Shown here one piece after another: positions 23,036-33,481 of a DNA stretch of 64,000 bases (position 1 is the stretch's first letter; each line of letters begins with the position of its first letter). The position numbers and the translations under genes are program-made. The notes beneath the pieces were generated by a model, which had not been told where the DNA came from, did no database searches, and worked only from the letters and a program-made list of their open reading frames with translations. Source of the DNA: Cenococcum geophilum 1.58 (lineage: Eukaryota; Ascomycota; Dothideomycetes; Gloniales; Gloniaceae); the NCBI GenBank assembly GCA_001692895.1, contig KV748198.1, forward strand, positions 621,214 to 685,213, in the 5' to 3' direction.

Positions 23036-24170
23036 ATGCCACGAAATATAGTAGTAGGTAAAGCAGCTATAGGACCTATAAATACTTTAGATAAAGAAAT
23101 AATTAACGTTTTAACCCCCTAGGCGGAGCTTGCGGCTACTAATACCGAAATTAAATAACTGCGAGAGCTGCTTAAAGCTAGAGATACCCCTATATCTAAT
23201 AATAAGTTATTATTAGATAACTAAAGACTTGCTATAGTCCTTTAGGCCCTATTCTAGCGCCTTAGTGGATCTACTAAGGCCTATATAGCACCAAAGCGGT
23301 TGGTAAAGGTTGCGGATTCCCTACTACTTATAGACGGAATCGACCCTATATTTAATAATTAGAAGCTTTAATTACGGGATAAGCTTAAAGTTAATATAGA
23401 CCACTTCCCTAGCGCCCGAGCTAGAATAGCCTATATCTTTAGCCGTACTGGCGAAGACGCCTAAACGCATTTACGCCTATAATATACTAAAGACTTAATA
23501 AACCCCTTTATCTCTAAAGAAGAAATAATTAAACACTTATTTTCTATTTATAAAGACCCTTTTAAAGTATAAAACGCCTGCCTTAGCTATAAAAGCCTAA
23601 ATATAAAAATAATGGAAACCTTTTTAGCCTTCTAAACCCGCTTTCTATACCTAGCCGGATAGGCCTAGATCCCCTAGGAAGACCTACTACTAGACCTCTT
23701 TAATAAGCTTACCCTAGACCTATAACGGGCCGTATTGCTAGCTTATACTACGGTATAGATATTAAAGGAACTTATAGACTATTACCTAGCTATTAACCAA
23801 GGCCTCTATTAAATTAAGGCATACGCTAATTGGCTAAAAACTAGAAACCTTGCAAACTAGGCCATAAGTACTATAAGTACGGCCTATAGTGCCCTAGTAT
23901 AATTGGCAACTCCTATAGTTAACCTAGCAGCTAGCCGCGTAGCTACCCCTATTATGGGCCCGGTGTATACCTAGCCTATATATAGTAACCCCTATATATA
24001 GGCCCTTAGCGATTAAGGAGCTTGCTTTTTATATAGTTAAATAGGCCACCTTATAAGGAACTGCCTAATAAAGGTAAAGATAAACGAGGTCCTGTTAATT
24101 TAGGAGGATAGTGTGGAGCCGGAAAAAGAGGAACCTTAGAGGAAGACTCCTCTTTAGGGTTAAAAGGGAT
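23036..24170 (+). pseudogene. Gypsy H gag
   Basis: Starts M-P-R-N-I-V-V-G at the ATG at 23036 and stays in one frame through RIP stops. The capsid pattern is clear: D-G-I-D-P-I-F-N-N, Y-I-F-S-R-T-G-E-D-A, E-T-F-L-A-F and L-Y-L-A-G. The C-terminal knuckle near 24020 reads C-F-L-Y-S-*-I-G-H-L-I-R-N-C: the second Cys is Tyr, a TGT/TGC to TAT/TAC change that destroys zinc binding. Confidence 0.8.
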
Positions 24171-24199
24171 TAATATGTTATATATTAATCTGGGTTAGC

Positions 24200-27100
24200 T
24201 AGTTAGTAGAAGAAGCTGTACTATCCCTTATACTTTATTCTGTAATAGATATTAAGTTTTAACCTTTACTTTAGCTAACTTAGGAGCAAATACCTTTACC
24301 TTAATTAATATAAAATGCGCTGTAAAACTAGCTAACTTTTTAAATATACCCCTTAAAGAACTACCTAAACTAATTCCTATTTATTGTTATAACGGATAAA
24401 TAGGGCTACCTATTATAACTATCTTGCGGATTTACCTCCGCGTTAACGGATAAAGGTAGTATAATATCCCCTTCCTTATTATGGACCTTGGAAGCTATAA
24501 TATAATCTTAAAAAGAAAATAGCTAGCCTATTTAGGCTTATAGCTTAATATATAGAATAGGTAGCTTATCTAGCCTAAAACTATACCCCTAACGCCTTCC
24601 TTTATAAAAGAGATTAGTATTATAATAGAAAACCTTATACGGCCGTAGATAAACACCGTTTACTAGGCTAATGCGACGCGTAGGGACTAGGCTTTTAAGA
24701 AGGATATATAGTTTAATCCGTAACGGATCTGTATACTACACCGCCTCTAGACTGCCTATATTACACTACCCGCACTAGAGACTTAGAAAGTCGGTAATAG
24801 CCTAGCTAAGTCCCTAATGGAGAACTTAGGCCCTACGTAGCTATAAAGGAAGGCTAGGGATATTGGATGATATACTAAACTAATAGACTAAAAGGATAAC
24901 TTAGGCCCTACGTAGCTATAAAAGAAGGCTAGGGATATTGGATGATATACTAAACTAATAGACTAAAAGGATAACTTAGGCCCTACGTAGCTATAAAAGA
25001 AGGCTAGGGATATTGGATAATATACTAAACTAATAGACTAAAAGGATAACTTACGGAAAATGGAATGTAAGCTAAGGAAGACTATAAACCCTATACCGCA
25101 AAATACGGCCTAATAAATTATCCGTAAAGAAACCTATGGACCTCCTACTAGTTAATATCTGCTGTATTGGCGCTATAGGATTCTAACTAGAACCTAGTTT
25201 AGCCTAATACTATTACCTTTATAACTAGCTTATACGAAATTAATTAAATAATTAAAGAGAAAGAAGCCCTAGCCTAAGAGAAAGGCGAGCTTATAGATAA
25301 GGAGCTAGTAGAATAGAAACTGCCCCGTTAATACTAGAAATTTAAAGACACTTTCTCCAAAGTAGTGTCTAATATACTTCCGCCCCACCGACTGTACGAC
25401 TATAAGATTAAAATTAAGCCGGACAAGGTGGTTATCCTTAGCTATAGCCCCCTCCGACAGTAATCTACTGCTAAATTATAGGCTATAAAGTAGTATCTTA
25501 TTAATAACCTGGATAAGGGCTTTATTAAGCCTAGTTAAGCCCCTTTTAATTTACCTATTCTCTTTACTAAAAAGCTAAATAGAGGACTTTGTTTCTGTAT
25601 TGACTACCATAAGCTTAATAATTTAACCCTTAAAGACCGCTACCCACTGCCTTTACTTAATGAGACTTTGGCCCGAATAAGTAGAGCTAAGATCTTTATA
25701 AAGCTTAATATCCGCTAGGCTTTTTACTGAATTAGGATAAACCCTAAATTAGAAGACCTTATTACGTTTCGGACCCATTACAGAACATATAAATATAAAG
25801 TACTACCTTTTAGACTAACTAACGGACTAGCCATATACTAATAATATATAAATAATATACTATTTAACTACCTTAATAACTTCTATATAGTATACCTAGA
25901 TAATATTATAATCTACTCTAAAAATGAACTGGAATATAAAGAGTATATTTATAAAGTCCTATAACGGCTTTAGGAAGCTAGCCTCTAAGCTAATAATAAG
26001 AAGTTAGAATTTAGTGTTAAGCATATAAAGTACTTAGGGTTTATTATTAGTATAAACGGGATTAAGGCAGACCTAGAAAAGATAGCTATAATTAACTAAT
26101 AAGTACCCCTAAGGACTGTAAAGGGGGTGTAATTATTTTTAGGGTTCTATAACTTCTACTAACGCTTTATTAAAAACTATAGTAGGATTACCCGGCTACT
26201 AAGCCTACTTACCTATAAGGACCGGCCCTTTTACTTTAATACTATATGTAGGCAGGCCTTTAATAAGCTTAAGAAACGACTAGTCTCTGCTCCCTTACTT
26301 ACCCACTTTAACCTAAAATGGCCCTTAATGCTAGAAACTGATGCCTTAGATAGTATTATAGCTAGCGTTTACTCCTAAAAGTAGATAGATAGAGAATGGC
26401 ACCCTATTGCTTACTATTTAAAGACTATAGTAGATGCTGAGCTAAACTACCCGATTTATAATAAAGAAATACTGGCTATTATCTTTAGCTTTTAGTACTG
26501 GCGAGCCTAATTAGAAGGCACCCCTAAGTCTATCTAGGTAGTTTCTAATTATAAGGCCCTTACGGCCCGATAGGCGCGCTAGGCGGATACCGTATCTTAG
26601 TTTAATTTCCTAATTATATATAGGCTAGGCGCTACTAACCGTGCAAACGCTTTTATAAAGCGTAAATAGGATATAAATAACTAGATAGCCGTAAAGATCT
26701 TATTACGGACTTAAGCGCTACTATAACTAGAGTACCTTAACCCCTAAATACGGGCAGAACTAAATATAGACTCTTTAGATGCCGAGATATGCCCTATTAA
26801 CTCTATGGAACTAAACCTTATTAATAAACTGCTATAGGCAAACCGTACGGCCCCTTCTCTATAGGAGTACTGTAAAAAGGCAAAGAACGTTTCTAGCCTA
26901 TAGTCCCTTAAAAGTGGACTACTTAAGCACTGTAAATAGCTAGTAGTAGTAGAGGAACAGAACTTATGGACTTAGCTTATTGCCGAAGCATATACCTAGG
27001 TCTCTATAGCTTACCCTAGAAAAAATAAGACCTGCAGGATTATTAGCGACCGCTATTACTAGCCCGGAATAATTATAGATATTAACCGCTATATATAGAA

Positions 27101-28400
27101 CTGTAATAACTGCCGTAGGTTTATAATTCCACGAGATAAGACCCTAGAACTATTAAAATCCCTCCTAATACCTAACCGCCCCTAGTAATATGTCTCTATA
27201 GACTTTTATAAGCTACCTCTAGACTATAACGGATATAATATAGTTATAATCCTAGTTAACCGCTTTAGCAAGCACCCGTTCTTAATTCCCTATTATAAGA
27301 ATATTAATATTAAAGAGGCGGCCTAACTGTATATCTACTACGTCTACCGAATTTACGGACTACTAGATACTATTATATTTAACTACGGGCTGTAGTTTAT
27401 ATTAGCCTTTTGGAATAAGTTTACCTAGATTCTAGGCATTAAGCTAAAGCTTTCTATAGTATATTACTCCTAAATAGACGGTTAAACAGAGATTATAAAT
27501 TAATACTTAGACTAGAGACTCTGGCCTTTTATTAACTACTTCTAGGATAACTAGGCCGAACTATTACCCTTAATAAACTACGCCCAAGCGACCCTACCCT
27601 ACGACTCCACTGGATTTGCCCCTATTTAACTAGAAATGGGTTACCTACCCCGTATAAGCTTTAACTAGGAAAGACTAAAAGGGCCCTAGACTATACGCGA
27701 AAAACCATCTTATAAGGAAGCCTAGTAGTACGCTAAGCGCTTAGAAGAAGCTTAGAAAGTAGCCCGTATAAACCTAAAAAAGGCCTAAAAATTAATAAAA
27801 TAGTAGGCGAATAAATATAGGCGCGAGCCTAACTTTACTATAGGCGATATAGTCTAGGTTATAATAAAGAACTAGAAGATAGAACGGCCTAGCTATAAGC
27901 TAGACTATAAGATAGTAGGACCGTATAAGATTTTTAATAAAGTAGGCAATTTATATAAGGTTAAGCTCCCAAACTTAATTAAAGTTTACCCTATCTTCTT
28001 ACTGGATAAGCTATAGAAAGCTATAAATAACCTACTATCTAGATAAAAGAATAAACCTCCCCTACTAATTTAAGTTAATGGCAATAATAAATAGGAAATT
28101 AAAGAAATACTAGCCTATAAACTTGTAAAGGGAACGTTAAAGTATTATATTAGTTAAAAAGGATATAACCTAGACCCTACTTAGTACCCTATATAGAACT
28201 TTATAGATAGTCCCTATAAGCTTTAGAAGTTCTATAACCGTTACCCTAATAAACCCGGACTGCTAAAGTACCTAGATAAGTGGATAGAATACTAGTATAA
28301 TAAAGACGATAAGTTACTAGAAGAACGGAAGGACAAAAACACCCTAGAAATTTCTTAGTTATATAAGGTCTTAAGATATCTAGGAACTTTAACTAGCGGT
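24200..28400 (+). pseudogene. Gypsy H pol (PR-RT-RNase H-IN-chromodomain)
   Basis: Protease-like region, then a 3 x 25-codon repeat, then RT at about 25.4-26.0 kb with I-R-INP-like and Y-L-D-N-I-I-I-Y-S (family YLDDILIYS, second Asp changed to Asn) near 25890. RNase H follows (L-E-T-D-A-L-D, Y-N-K-E-I-L-A-I-I). Integrase has P-R-K-N-K-T, I-D-F-Y-K-L-P and I-I-F-N-Y-G-L-*-F-I (family IVSDRGPQF, Asp changed to Asn). The chromodomain is at about 28.07-28.26 kb (I-L-A-Y-K-L-V-K-G-T-L-K-Y). Apart from Gln/Trp/Arg-derived stops the frame is essentially continuous for over 3 kb. Confidence 0.85.
24829..25053 (+). repeat. 75-bp in-frame triplication in pol of H
   Basis: Three copies of a 75-bp unit (starts 24829, 24904, 24979) differing by only a few transitions. 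Each encodes 25 residues of the type G-P-T-Q-L-Q-K-K-A-R-D-I-G. It lies in the linker between protease and RT. The near identity of copies contrasts with the heavily mutated surroundings. Confidence 0.9.
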
Positions 28401-28484
28401 TAAAGTTATCTAATTAGTTAGATTCTCTTACTAAGATTTTTAGCAATAAAGCCTAAGGGCAGGCTTTTTTAGAGGGGGGGGTAA
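28383..28484 (+). other. 3' untranslated region of H with conserved palindrome and PPT
   Basis: Contains AACTTTAACTAGCGGTTAAAG and then TTATCTAATTAG at 28385-28418, and the polypurine tract at 28471-28484 directly before the LTR. The palindrome matches blocks in elements B, C and J. Confidence 0.7.
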
Positions 28485-28657
28485 TGTTATGGCACTAGTA
28501 GAACTTAGTAGAACTTTACACTAGCAAGTTGCCACAGAGTGCCGTATATTACGGTTACGTGACGCGAAGATCTTATAAAACATTAAACGGCGCTACTTTT
28601 TTTCTCCTTTCCTTTTCCTAGCTTTAGATTCTTGTTTATAGACAATCCAATCATATA
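28485..28657 (+). repeat. Element H 3' LTR
   Basis: 173-bp copy of 22604-22776, more RIP-mutated. It is followed by GGCTT, which also follows the 5' LTR inside the element. Confidence 0.88.
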
Positions 28658-28664
28658 GGCTTTA

Positions 28665-29180
28665 TTAGGATTTTTTTTTGGGCGCGTTGTTGCAGATTGC
28701 GGCAATTTGCTGCAAACTGTGCGATTTGCGTAGTCGTATATAGTCATTAGCGATTCGCGCAAACCACACGTTTCGCAATAAATTTGTAGCCCCCGCTAGC
28801 AAATTATAGCAAAACGCTTAACTACTAAACTAATGCTAGTAAATTGCTACCCTATAAATAAATAGTGCGTAAACTATATATATTATATAAACTATATAAA
28901 CTGTATAAATTATATAATATCTATACTATATATAAACCGTATAAATTATATAAACTGTATAAATTATATAAATAATATAAACCGTATAAACTATATAAAT
29001 GATATAAACTATATAAACTATATAAACGGTATAAACTATATATATTTCTTTAAATTATAATATACTACTATAGATTGCTATAGATTGTTATAGATTGCTA
29101 TAGATTACCATAGATTACTATAGATTGCTATAATATGCCTTTAAAAATATATTTATATTATAACCACTATATAAAATAGC
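28665..29180. mobile_element. E-family terminal segment (one end only)
   Basis: Starts TTAGGATTTTTTTTTGGGCG after a TA and matches the left end of element E through the GCGGCAATTTGCTGC subterminal motif. It matches again at AATATATTTATATTATAACC (about 29140). In between are arrays of TATATAAACTGTATAAA-like units (28870-29045) and ATAGATTGCT units (29067-29130). I could not find the opposite end. Confidence 0.6.
28870..29130. repeat. AT-rich tandem arrays
   Basis: First about a dozen units of an 11-17-bp motif (TATAAACTATATAAA), then about six 10-bp ATAGATTGCT units. Low-complexity repeats inside the E-like end. Confidence 0.8.
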
Positions 29181-29189
29181 TACTCTAAA

Positions 29190-31470
29190 CCTATTATAGA
29201 CTATAAAGTATTTACCCTGCCTAGCCCCTTCTTTACCTTTATTCTAAAGATATCTAAATCCTTATTATTAAATAGTATAAACTTAACCCCTTTTCCAATA
29301 GTATACTAAAGACTTATATTAGGTTTAGCCCTAAGCGTCTTTCTAAATAGCTTAACTATAACCATTAACTGTTTATAATTCTAGCGATATAGTATATTAA
29401 TAGTATATTTCCAATTCCGTAATTTTATACCTTTAAAGATAAGCTTATAGGTATTATTTCCGAAATTATTACTAGCGCCACTATCCTTATCTATATCTTC
29501 TCCACTATTTACGCTGGTATTATTGCCTGTATCTACTCTATTGTATTTATTGCCCCCCTTTCTTATACTATTCCGATCATCTATATTACCACCTAGAGCT
29601 ATATCCGTTCTATTATCCACATTACTATCTTTATCTATATTAACTCCGCTATATCTATTACAATACTTATTTATATTAGTCCTGCTATCTATACTACTAT
29701 TAGGGTCGCTAACATTATTAAGCCTACCGCCTTAGTAATTGGTACTATAGTCGGTCTAATTAAGCAATATATTATAGGGTATATTAGGCTTAGTAATAGT
29801 ACCAAAAGGGTAGAAGGTATCTAAGTTTAAGAAAAGGGACACGTTAAGTACCTAGATATAAGTATTAGTCCAGAACTATTATTATAAGTAGTCGCATACT
29901 AGTAGAAGTATATTAAAGCGCTACTTATTAAATCCTGTATTATAGTTAAAGTCTAGGTTAAAAAGATTATTAAGACGATATTTAAATGGATTTAGAATTA
30001 CTTATATAGCAGGGTTATCGCTATATATAGTTACTTGGAGTCTTTTTAAGATGCCCTATTACAAAAGCCCTAAAATCTGGTTCTAGCGCTCTGTTAACTA
30101 ATCTGCCTATATAGCCTTTATCCGTTCCTATATAGCTAATATTAGAGTTAGTTACGGCGTAGTCTGGGTAGTTAAAATAAGGGTAGAGAAAGAATAAATT
30201 ACTATAAAGATTGGCACCTACTTTAAACTTTTATTGGATAAAACTACTACTTTTCTATTTATTAATAACGTGGCGGATTACTACACAAATTAGTATAACA
30301 GCCCCTGGGCTAATTAGGCGCAGAAAGTACTATATATCTATACTAAACCCAAATTACCGCTTTCCTTTAAAGAATAACTTAAAGAGACTGGCTATAATAA
30401 CCGGTGCTATAAAGCGGGATTGCTTATCCTATAAATAGTTAGGAGGGTGCTAAGGTAGTTTAGCTATGCGTACTATCTTAAAGTATTAAAAGTTATCTAT
30501 ATAAAGTAGCTCTTCTACTTTAGTAATTATTTCCTTCTTAGAGAGCTTTTTAAATAAGTACTTAGTCTTTACGTAATCCCGTATACGTTTTAATAGGTAA
30601 AACCAGAACTAGCTAATACTATTATATATTTATTTAATATTAGTATATATAAAAGCAATAAAAGGTAGCTTACTATACGATATATTAATAGCAACAGTTC
30701 TTATATAGCCTCGCTAGAACTATCGCCTTTAGAAACCCTATTATACTCCACTACTTTATTCTATACTAAGTCCATTATCTTTTCTAGAGTCGCTATATTC
30801 CCTTCCGGCCACAACGTAAGACAAAGACCTTTAGGAGCCTTACCTAATATTATAAATATTTAAAAGAAGCGTACGGCAGCTTTTAATATCAGTTTATCCG
30901 TAAGTTTTAGTTTAAGTTTACTGCTATAACTTATTTCTTGCTATTTTCTAACTGTATCTATACTATATCGAGACTTCCGCTGCTTATTACTGCGTATAGG
31001 CGCTATATAAAACGACTCGGCTATAGAGTTATCTTTAGCACCAAAGATAAGCTCTTTAGTAGAGGGATAGTAGCATTAGAGCCGCTTATTAGGGCGATTT
31101 AGGACTTATAACCACTATTAAAGCGTTAGCGGGTGTAAATTAATAGGGTCTATATAATAGATACTATGGTTAAATTCTATATATATAGATCTAGAGATTC
31201 TTTATCTAAACTCTGCTAGAGTTATTAATAATATGTTCTTCCCTAGGGCATTAAGCCTCTATCTTTTTTAGAATCGCTATTTATATCTAACTAACGTTTT
31301 AGGACGCTATCCCTGGATACTCTATTACCTTATATAGCTATCTACTAAAATTAGCTGTATACTACCGTGTATATACTATTTATAGTACTTTAGCCCAACT
31401 GCCGTTCACGTATACGTTTCTAGATTCTTCTTATACTAGTAATATTATTTCTTTTACCTTTACCTTAGTC
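29190..31470 (-). pseudogene. Unrecognised RIP-degraded reading frame (about 750 codons)
   Basis: Reading minus-strand TAA/TAG as Gln gives long, protein-like frames with one or two shifts. An N-terminal basic region has R-I-*-K-R-I-R-E-R-Q. The middle holds L-T-L-*-*-W-L-*-V-L-N-R-P-N-K-R, then A-P-I-R-S-N-K-*-R-K-S-R-Y and L-T-L-W-P-E-G-N-I-A-T-L-E-K, and further on I-I-V-L-A-S-S-G-F-T-Y. An Asn/Asp/Gly-rich linker follows (open without stops at 29381-29620) and a basic C-terminus K-G-I-K-L-R-N-W-K-Y. I do not recognise the family. It may be host-derived or an accessory gene of a large element. It starts right next to the E-like end at 29180. Confidence 0.45.
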
Positions 31471-31912
31471 CTAGGTATATATTAGTATTTTAAGCAGCTA
31501 TATAAAGGGTAGTCTATACCTTATTCTTTTTAAAAGCTATAGTTATATTTTTTTAGTATAGTAGAGGTTAATAAACCTTCGGTATAACTAACATAAGAGA
31601 AGTTAGAGAAGTTAATAAAGATATAAAGATAAAGTATAACACTTTTAAATTATATATTTACTGGTATAGATGCAGTTAATAAAACGGAGAAGTAAAGGGG
31701 CAGATTTTAATATTCTGCTAGGGAGCTTAGGCCTATTACTAGCCTATTTAGGGTAAATTACAGCAGATTACCGCATTATCTTGCCGTTAGCTACGTAATA
31801 TTAAGAATTCCTACTAGCAGGTAAGTACTAGAGCTAATCTTTACGGGTAAGAGCGTTATAACTACCTATAAAAATATAAGAATTGAACTAATTTATATAG
31901 ATATGGCTAACC

Positions 31913-32660
31913 TTTTCTAGTAGTTTAGTAGGTTAACACTACCTAAGCAGTAAGTACTTAACGGTTATCCTTATTCTCCTCCCTTATTAAGACGTACTTT
32001 AGAGCTTCCCTTTATACCTAGTTAGCCTATAGATACACCCAAGACGCTAAGTTAGTTTAATTGCGCTATTTCCACCTTTTTCTACCTAGAATCTCCCTTA
32101 AAGCGTATTAGCTTAGGCGACAAGCTAATAAAGTCGTTTTATATTTAAAACTTAAGAAGAGCCTTTACAGAGGAGTAATATAAGGCTATTTTATATATTA
32201 AGAAGCGACGGTTATAAAGATTAGCTATTAATTTAGCTCTAAGTATTAATAGAGTTAATATACTCAGTTATAAATAAATAGAAGAAGCTTAGACTATAGA
32301 GGTAGAGATTATTATAAAAATAAGGCCTATTAAAGAAAAACGTACGGTAAATTAGAAGAGAAAAGCAGAAGAGGGGGGGTTATTATACTACTCTGCCAAT
32401 ATAAAATCCGCTAAAACACGTATAGCTAGTCAGCCTCCTACTCTAACGAGCCCTTTTACTACTTAATTTACCTATATATTGGATATACTGCCTCCGCATT
32501 TAAGCCAACTAACGGCTTTCTTAACTTCTCTTAGTCTTACTTTATTTTATAACCAATTTGCCTAGATTTTTAGGGATTAAATATACCAAATTCCTTATTA
32601 ATTATATTGGCTATTTTTATTTTTATTTTCGTTTTAAAGCCTCCTATAATTTAATTAGAA
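31913..32660 (+). pseudogene. Unrecognised RIP-degraded reading frame (about 240 codons)
   Basis: From the ATG at 31913 one frame stays readable through RIP stops: R-L-T-L-P-K-*-*-V-L-N-G-Y-P-Y-S-P-P, then P-I-D-T-P-K-T-L-S and L-K-R-I-S-L-G-D-K-L-I-K. A basic stretch Y-I-K-K-R-R-L-*-R-L-A-I-N-L-A-L-S-I follows, then K-E-K-R-T-V-N-*-K-R-K-A-E-E, like a DNA-binding helix region and a nuclear-localisation-like cluster. It is cut at 32666 by the Copia LTR. It is convergent with the Plavaka-like gene on the other side of the Copia element. Function unknown. Confidence 0.4.
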
Positions 32661-32666
32661 GCTTAG

Positions 32667-32936
32667 TGTATAATTACAGCACCTATCGTACCAACCGCGT
32701 GCTTACGCGTTCGGTACGCCAAGTACGCGTTTACGCGTTTGGTGCACTAACCACCCACTTACGCGTCTGGTGCACTTCTAAAGCACTAACTAATTAGGGG
32801 GAGGCGCATTAGTATATAGACTACGTAGTCTGCTTCATATAATCAACAGTTATTACCGTCTAAATAAGCATACAATACTATACGTATTTCGTGCCCCTAG
32901 ACATAACTCACTTATACCATTAAATTAGTACCAACA
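32667..32936 (+). repeat. Copia I 5' LTR
   Basis: 270 bp, rich in TTACGCGT/TACGCGTTT units (32701-32770), a tandem-like cis-region probably within U3. Pairs with 38780-39049. Confidence 0.92.
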
Positions 32937-33481
32937 CTAATTAGTAAGCGCGCACAGATTAGGAGATATATACTTGCTTAGAAGACGTCCAACGCTCCAC
33001 CTTATAAGCCCCTATTTTAGTTAAAGAGAATTAAAGTACTTTAGATTTAGAAGACGTCTAACGCTCCACCTTACCTAGAATTACCTTAAATCTACCCTGG
33101 TTTTAGAAGACGTTTACGCTCCACCTTAATTAGAGATATTAACTACTGTACTAGTAGTTAACGCGACCACATTAAGAACACAATTATACTAAAAACGCGA
33201 CCACCACACCCTACTAAAATACCCCGGCCTCCTCTCTAACCCCTTACGGAGACCCCTTACCCTTTTACGAACCGTTATGGACCCATTAATCACTTTTACG
33301 GACCGTTACAGAGACCTCTTACCCTCCTGCGAACTACTACGGACCTATTAAGACCCTACAGAGACCCCTTTACCCTTCTACGAACCGTTACGGGCCCGTT
33401 AACCGATTTTACGGACCCTTATAAGACCTCTTCCACCCGCTACGCACTATACTACACTATACAGTATAGTAGACATCAGTA
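32937..33481 (+). repeat. Copia I leader with repeated motifs
   Basis: Three copies of GAAGACGT(CC)AACGCTCCACC (about 32980, 33048 and 33104), spaced about 55-70 bp apart. They are followed by four degenerate copies of a roughly 70-bp unit containing TTACGGACCGTTA and GAGACC(C/T)CTTACCC (33240-33440). These lie between the PBS region and gag, so they may be packaging or regulatory repeats. Confidence 0.7.

Larger units (their letters stand above)
22604..28657 (+). mobile_element. Gypsy element H, complete length
   Basis: 6054 bp, with 173-bp LTRs at 22604-22776 and 28485-28657 that start TGTTAT and end TACA/TATA. A polypurine tract, AGAGGGGGGGGTAA, immediately precedes the 3' LTR. The coding order is gag, PR region, RT, RNase H, integrase, chromodomain. 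Its integrase is closely related to that of element J. Flanking pentanucleotides do not match (GTATA left, GGCTT right), so it is not a simple insertion footprint. Confidence 0.88.

Noticed and set aside
29523..29735. Open plus-strand frame of 70 codons
   Set aside because: Antisense to the Asn/Asp-rich part of the decayed minus-strand orphan gene.
33240..33440. Telomere-like CCCTTA repeats
   Set aside because: Irregular and embedded in the Copia leader; they are part of a roughly 70-bp repeat and not (TTAGGG)n.
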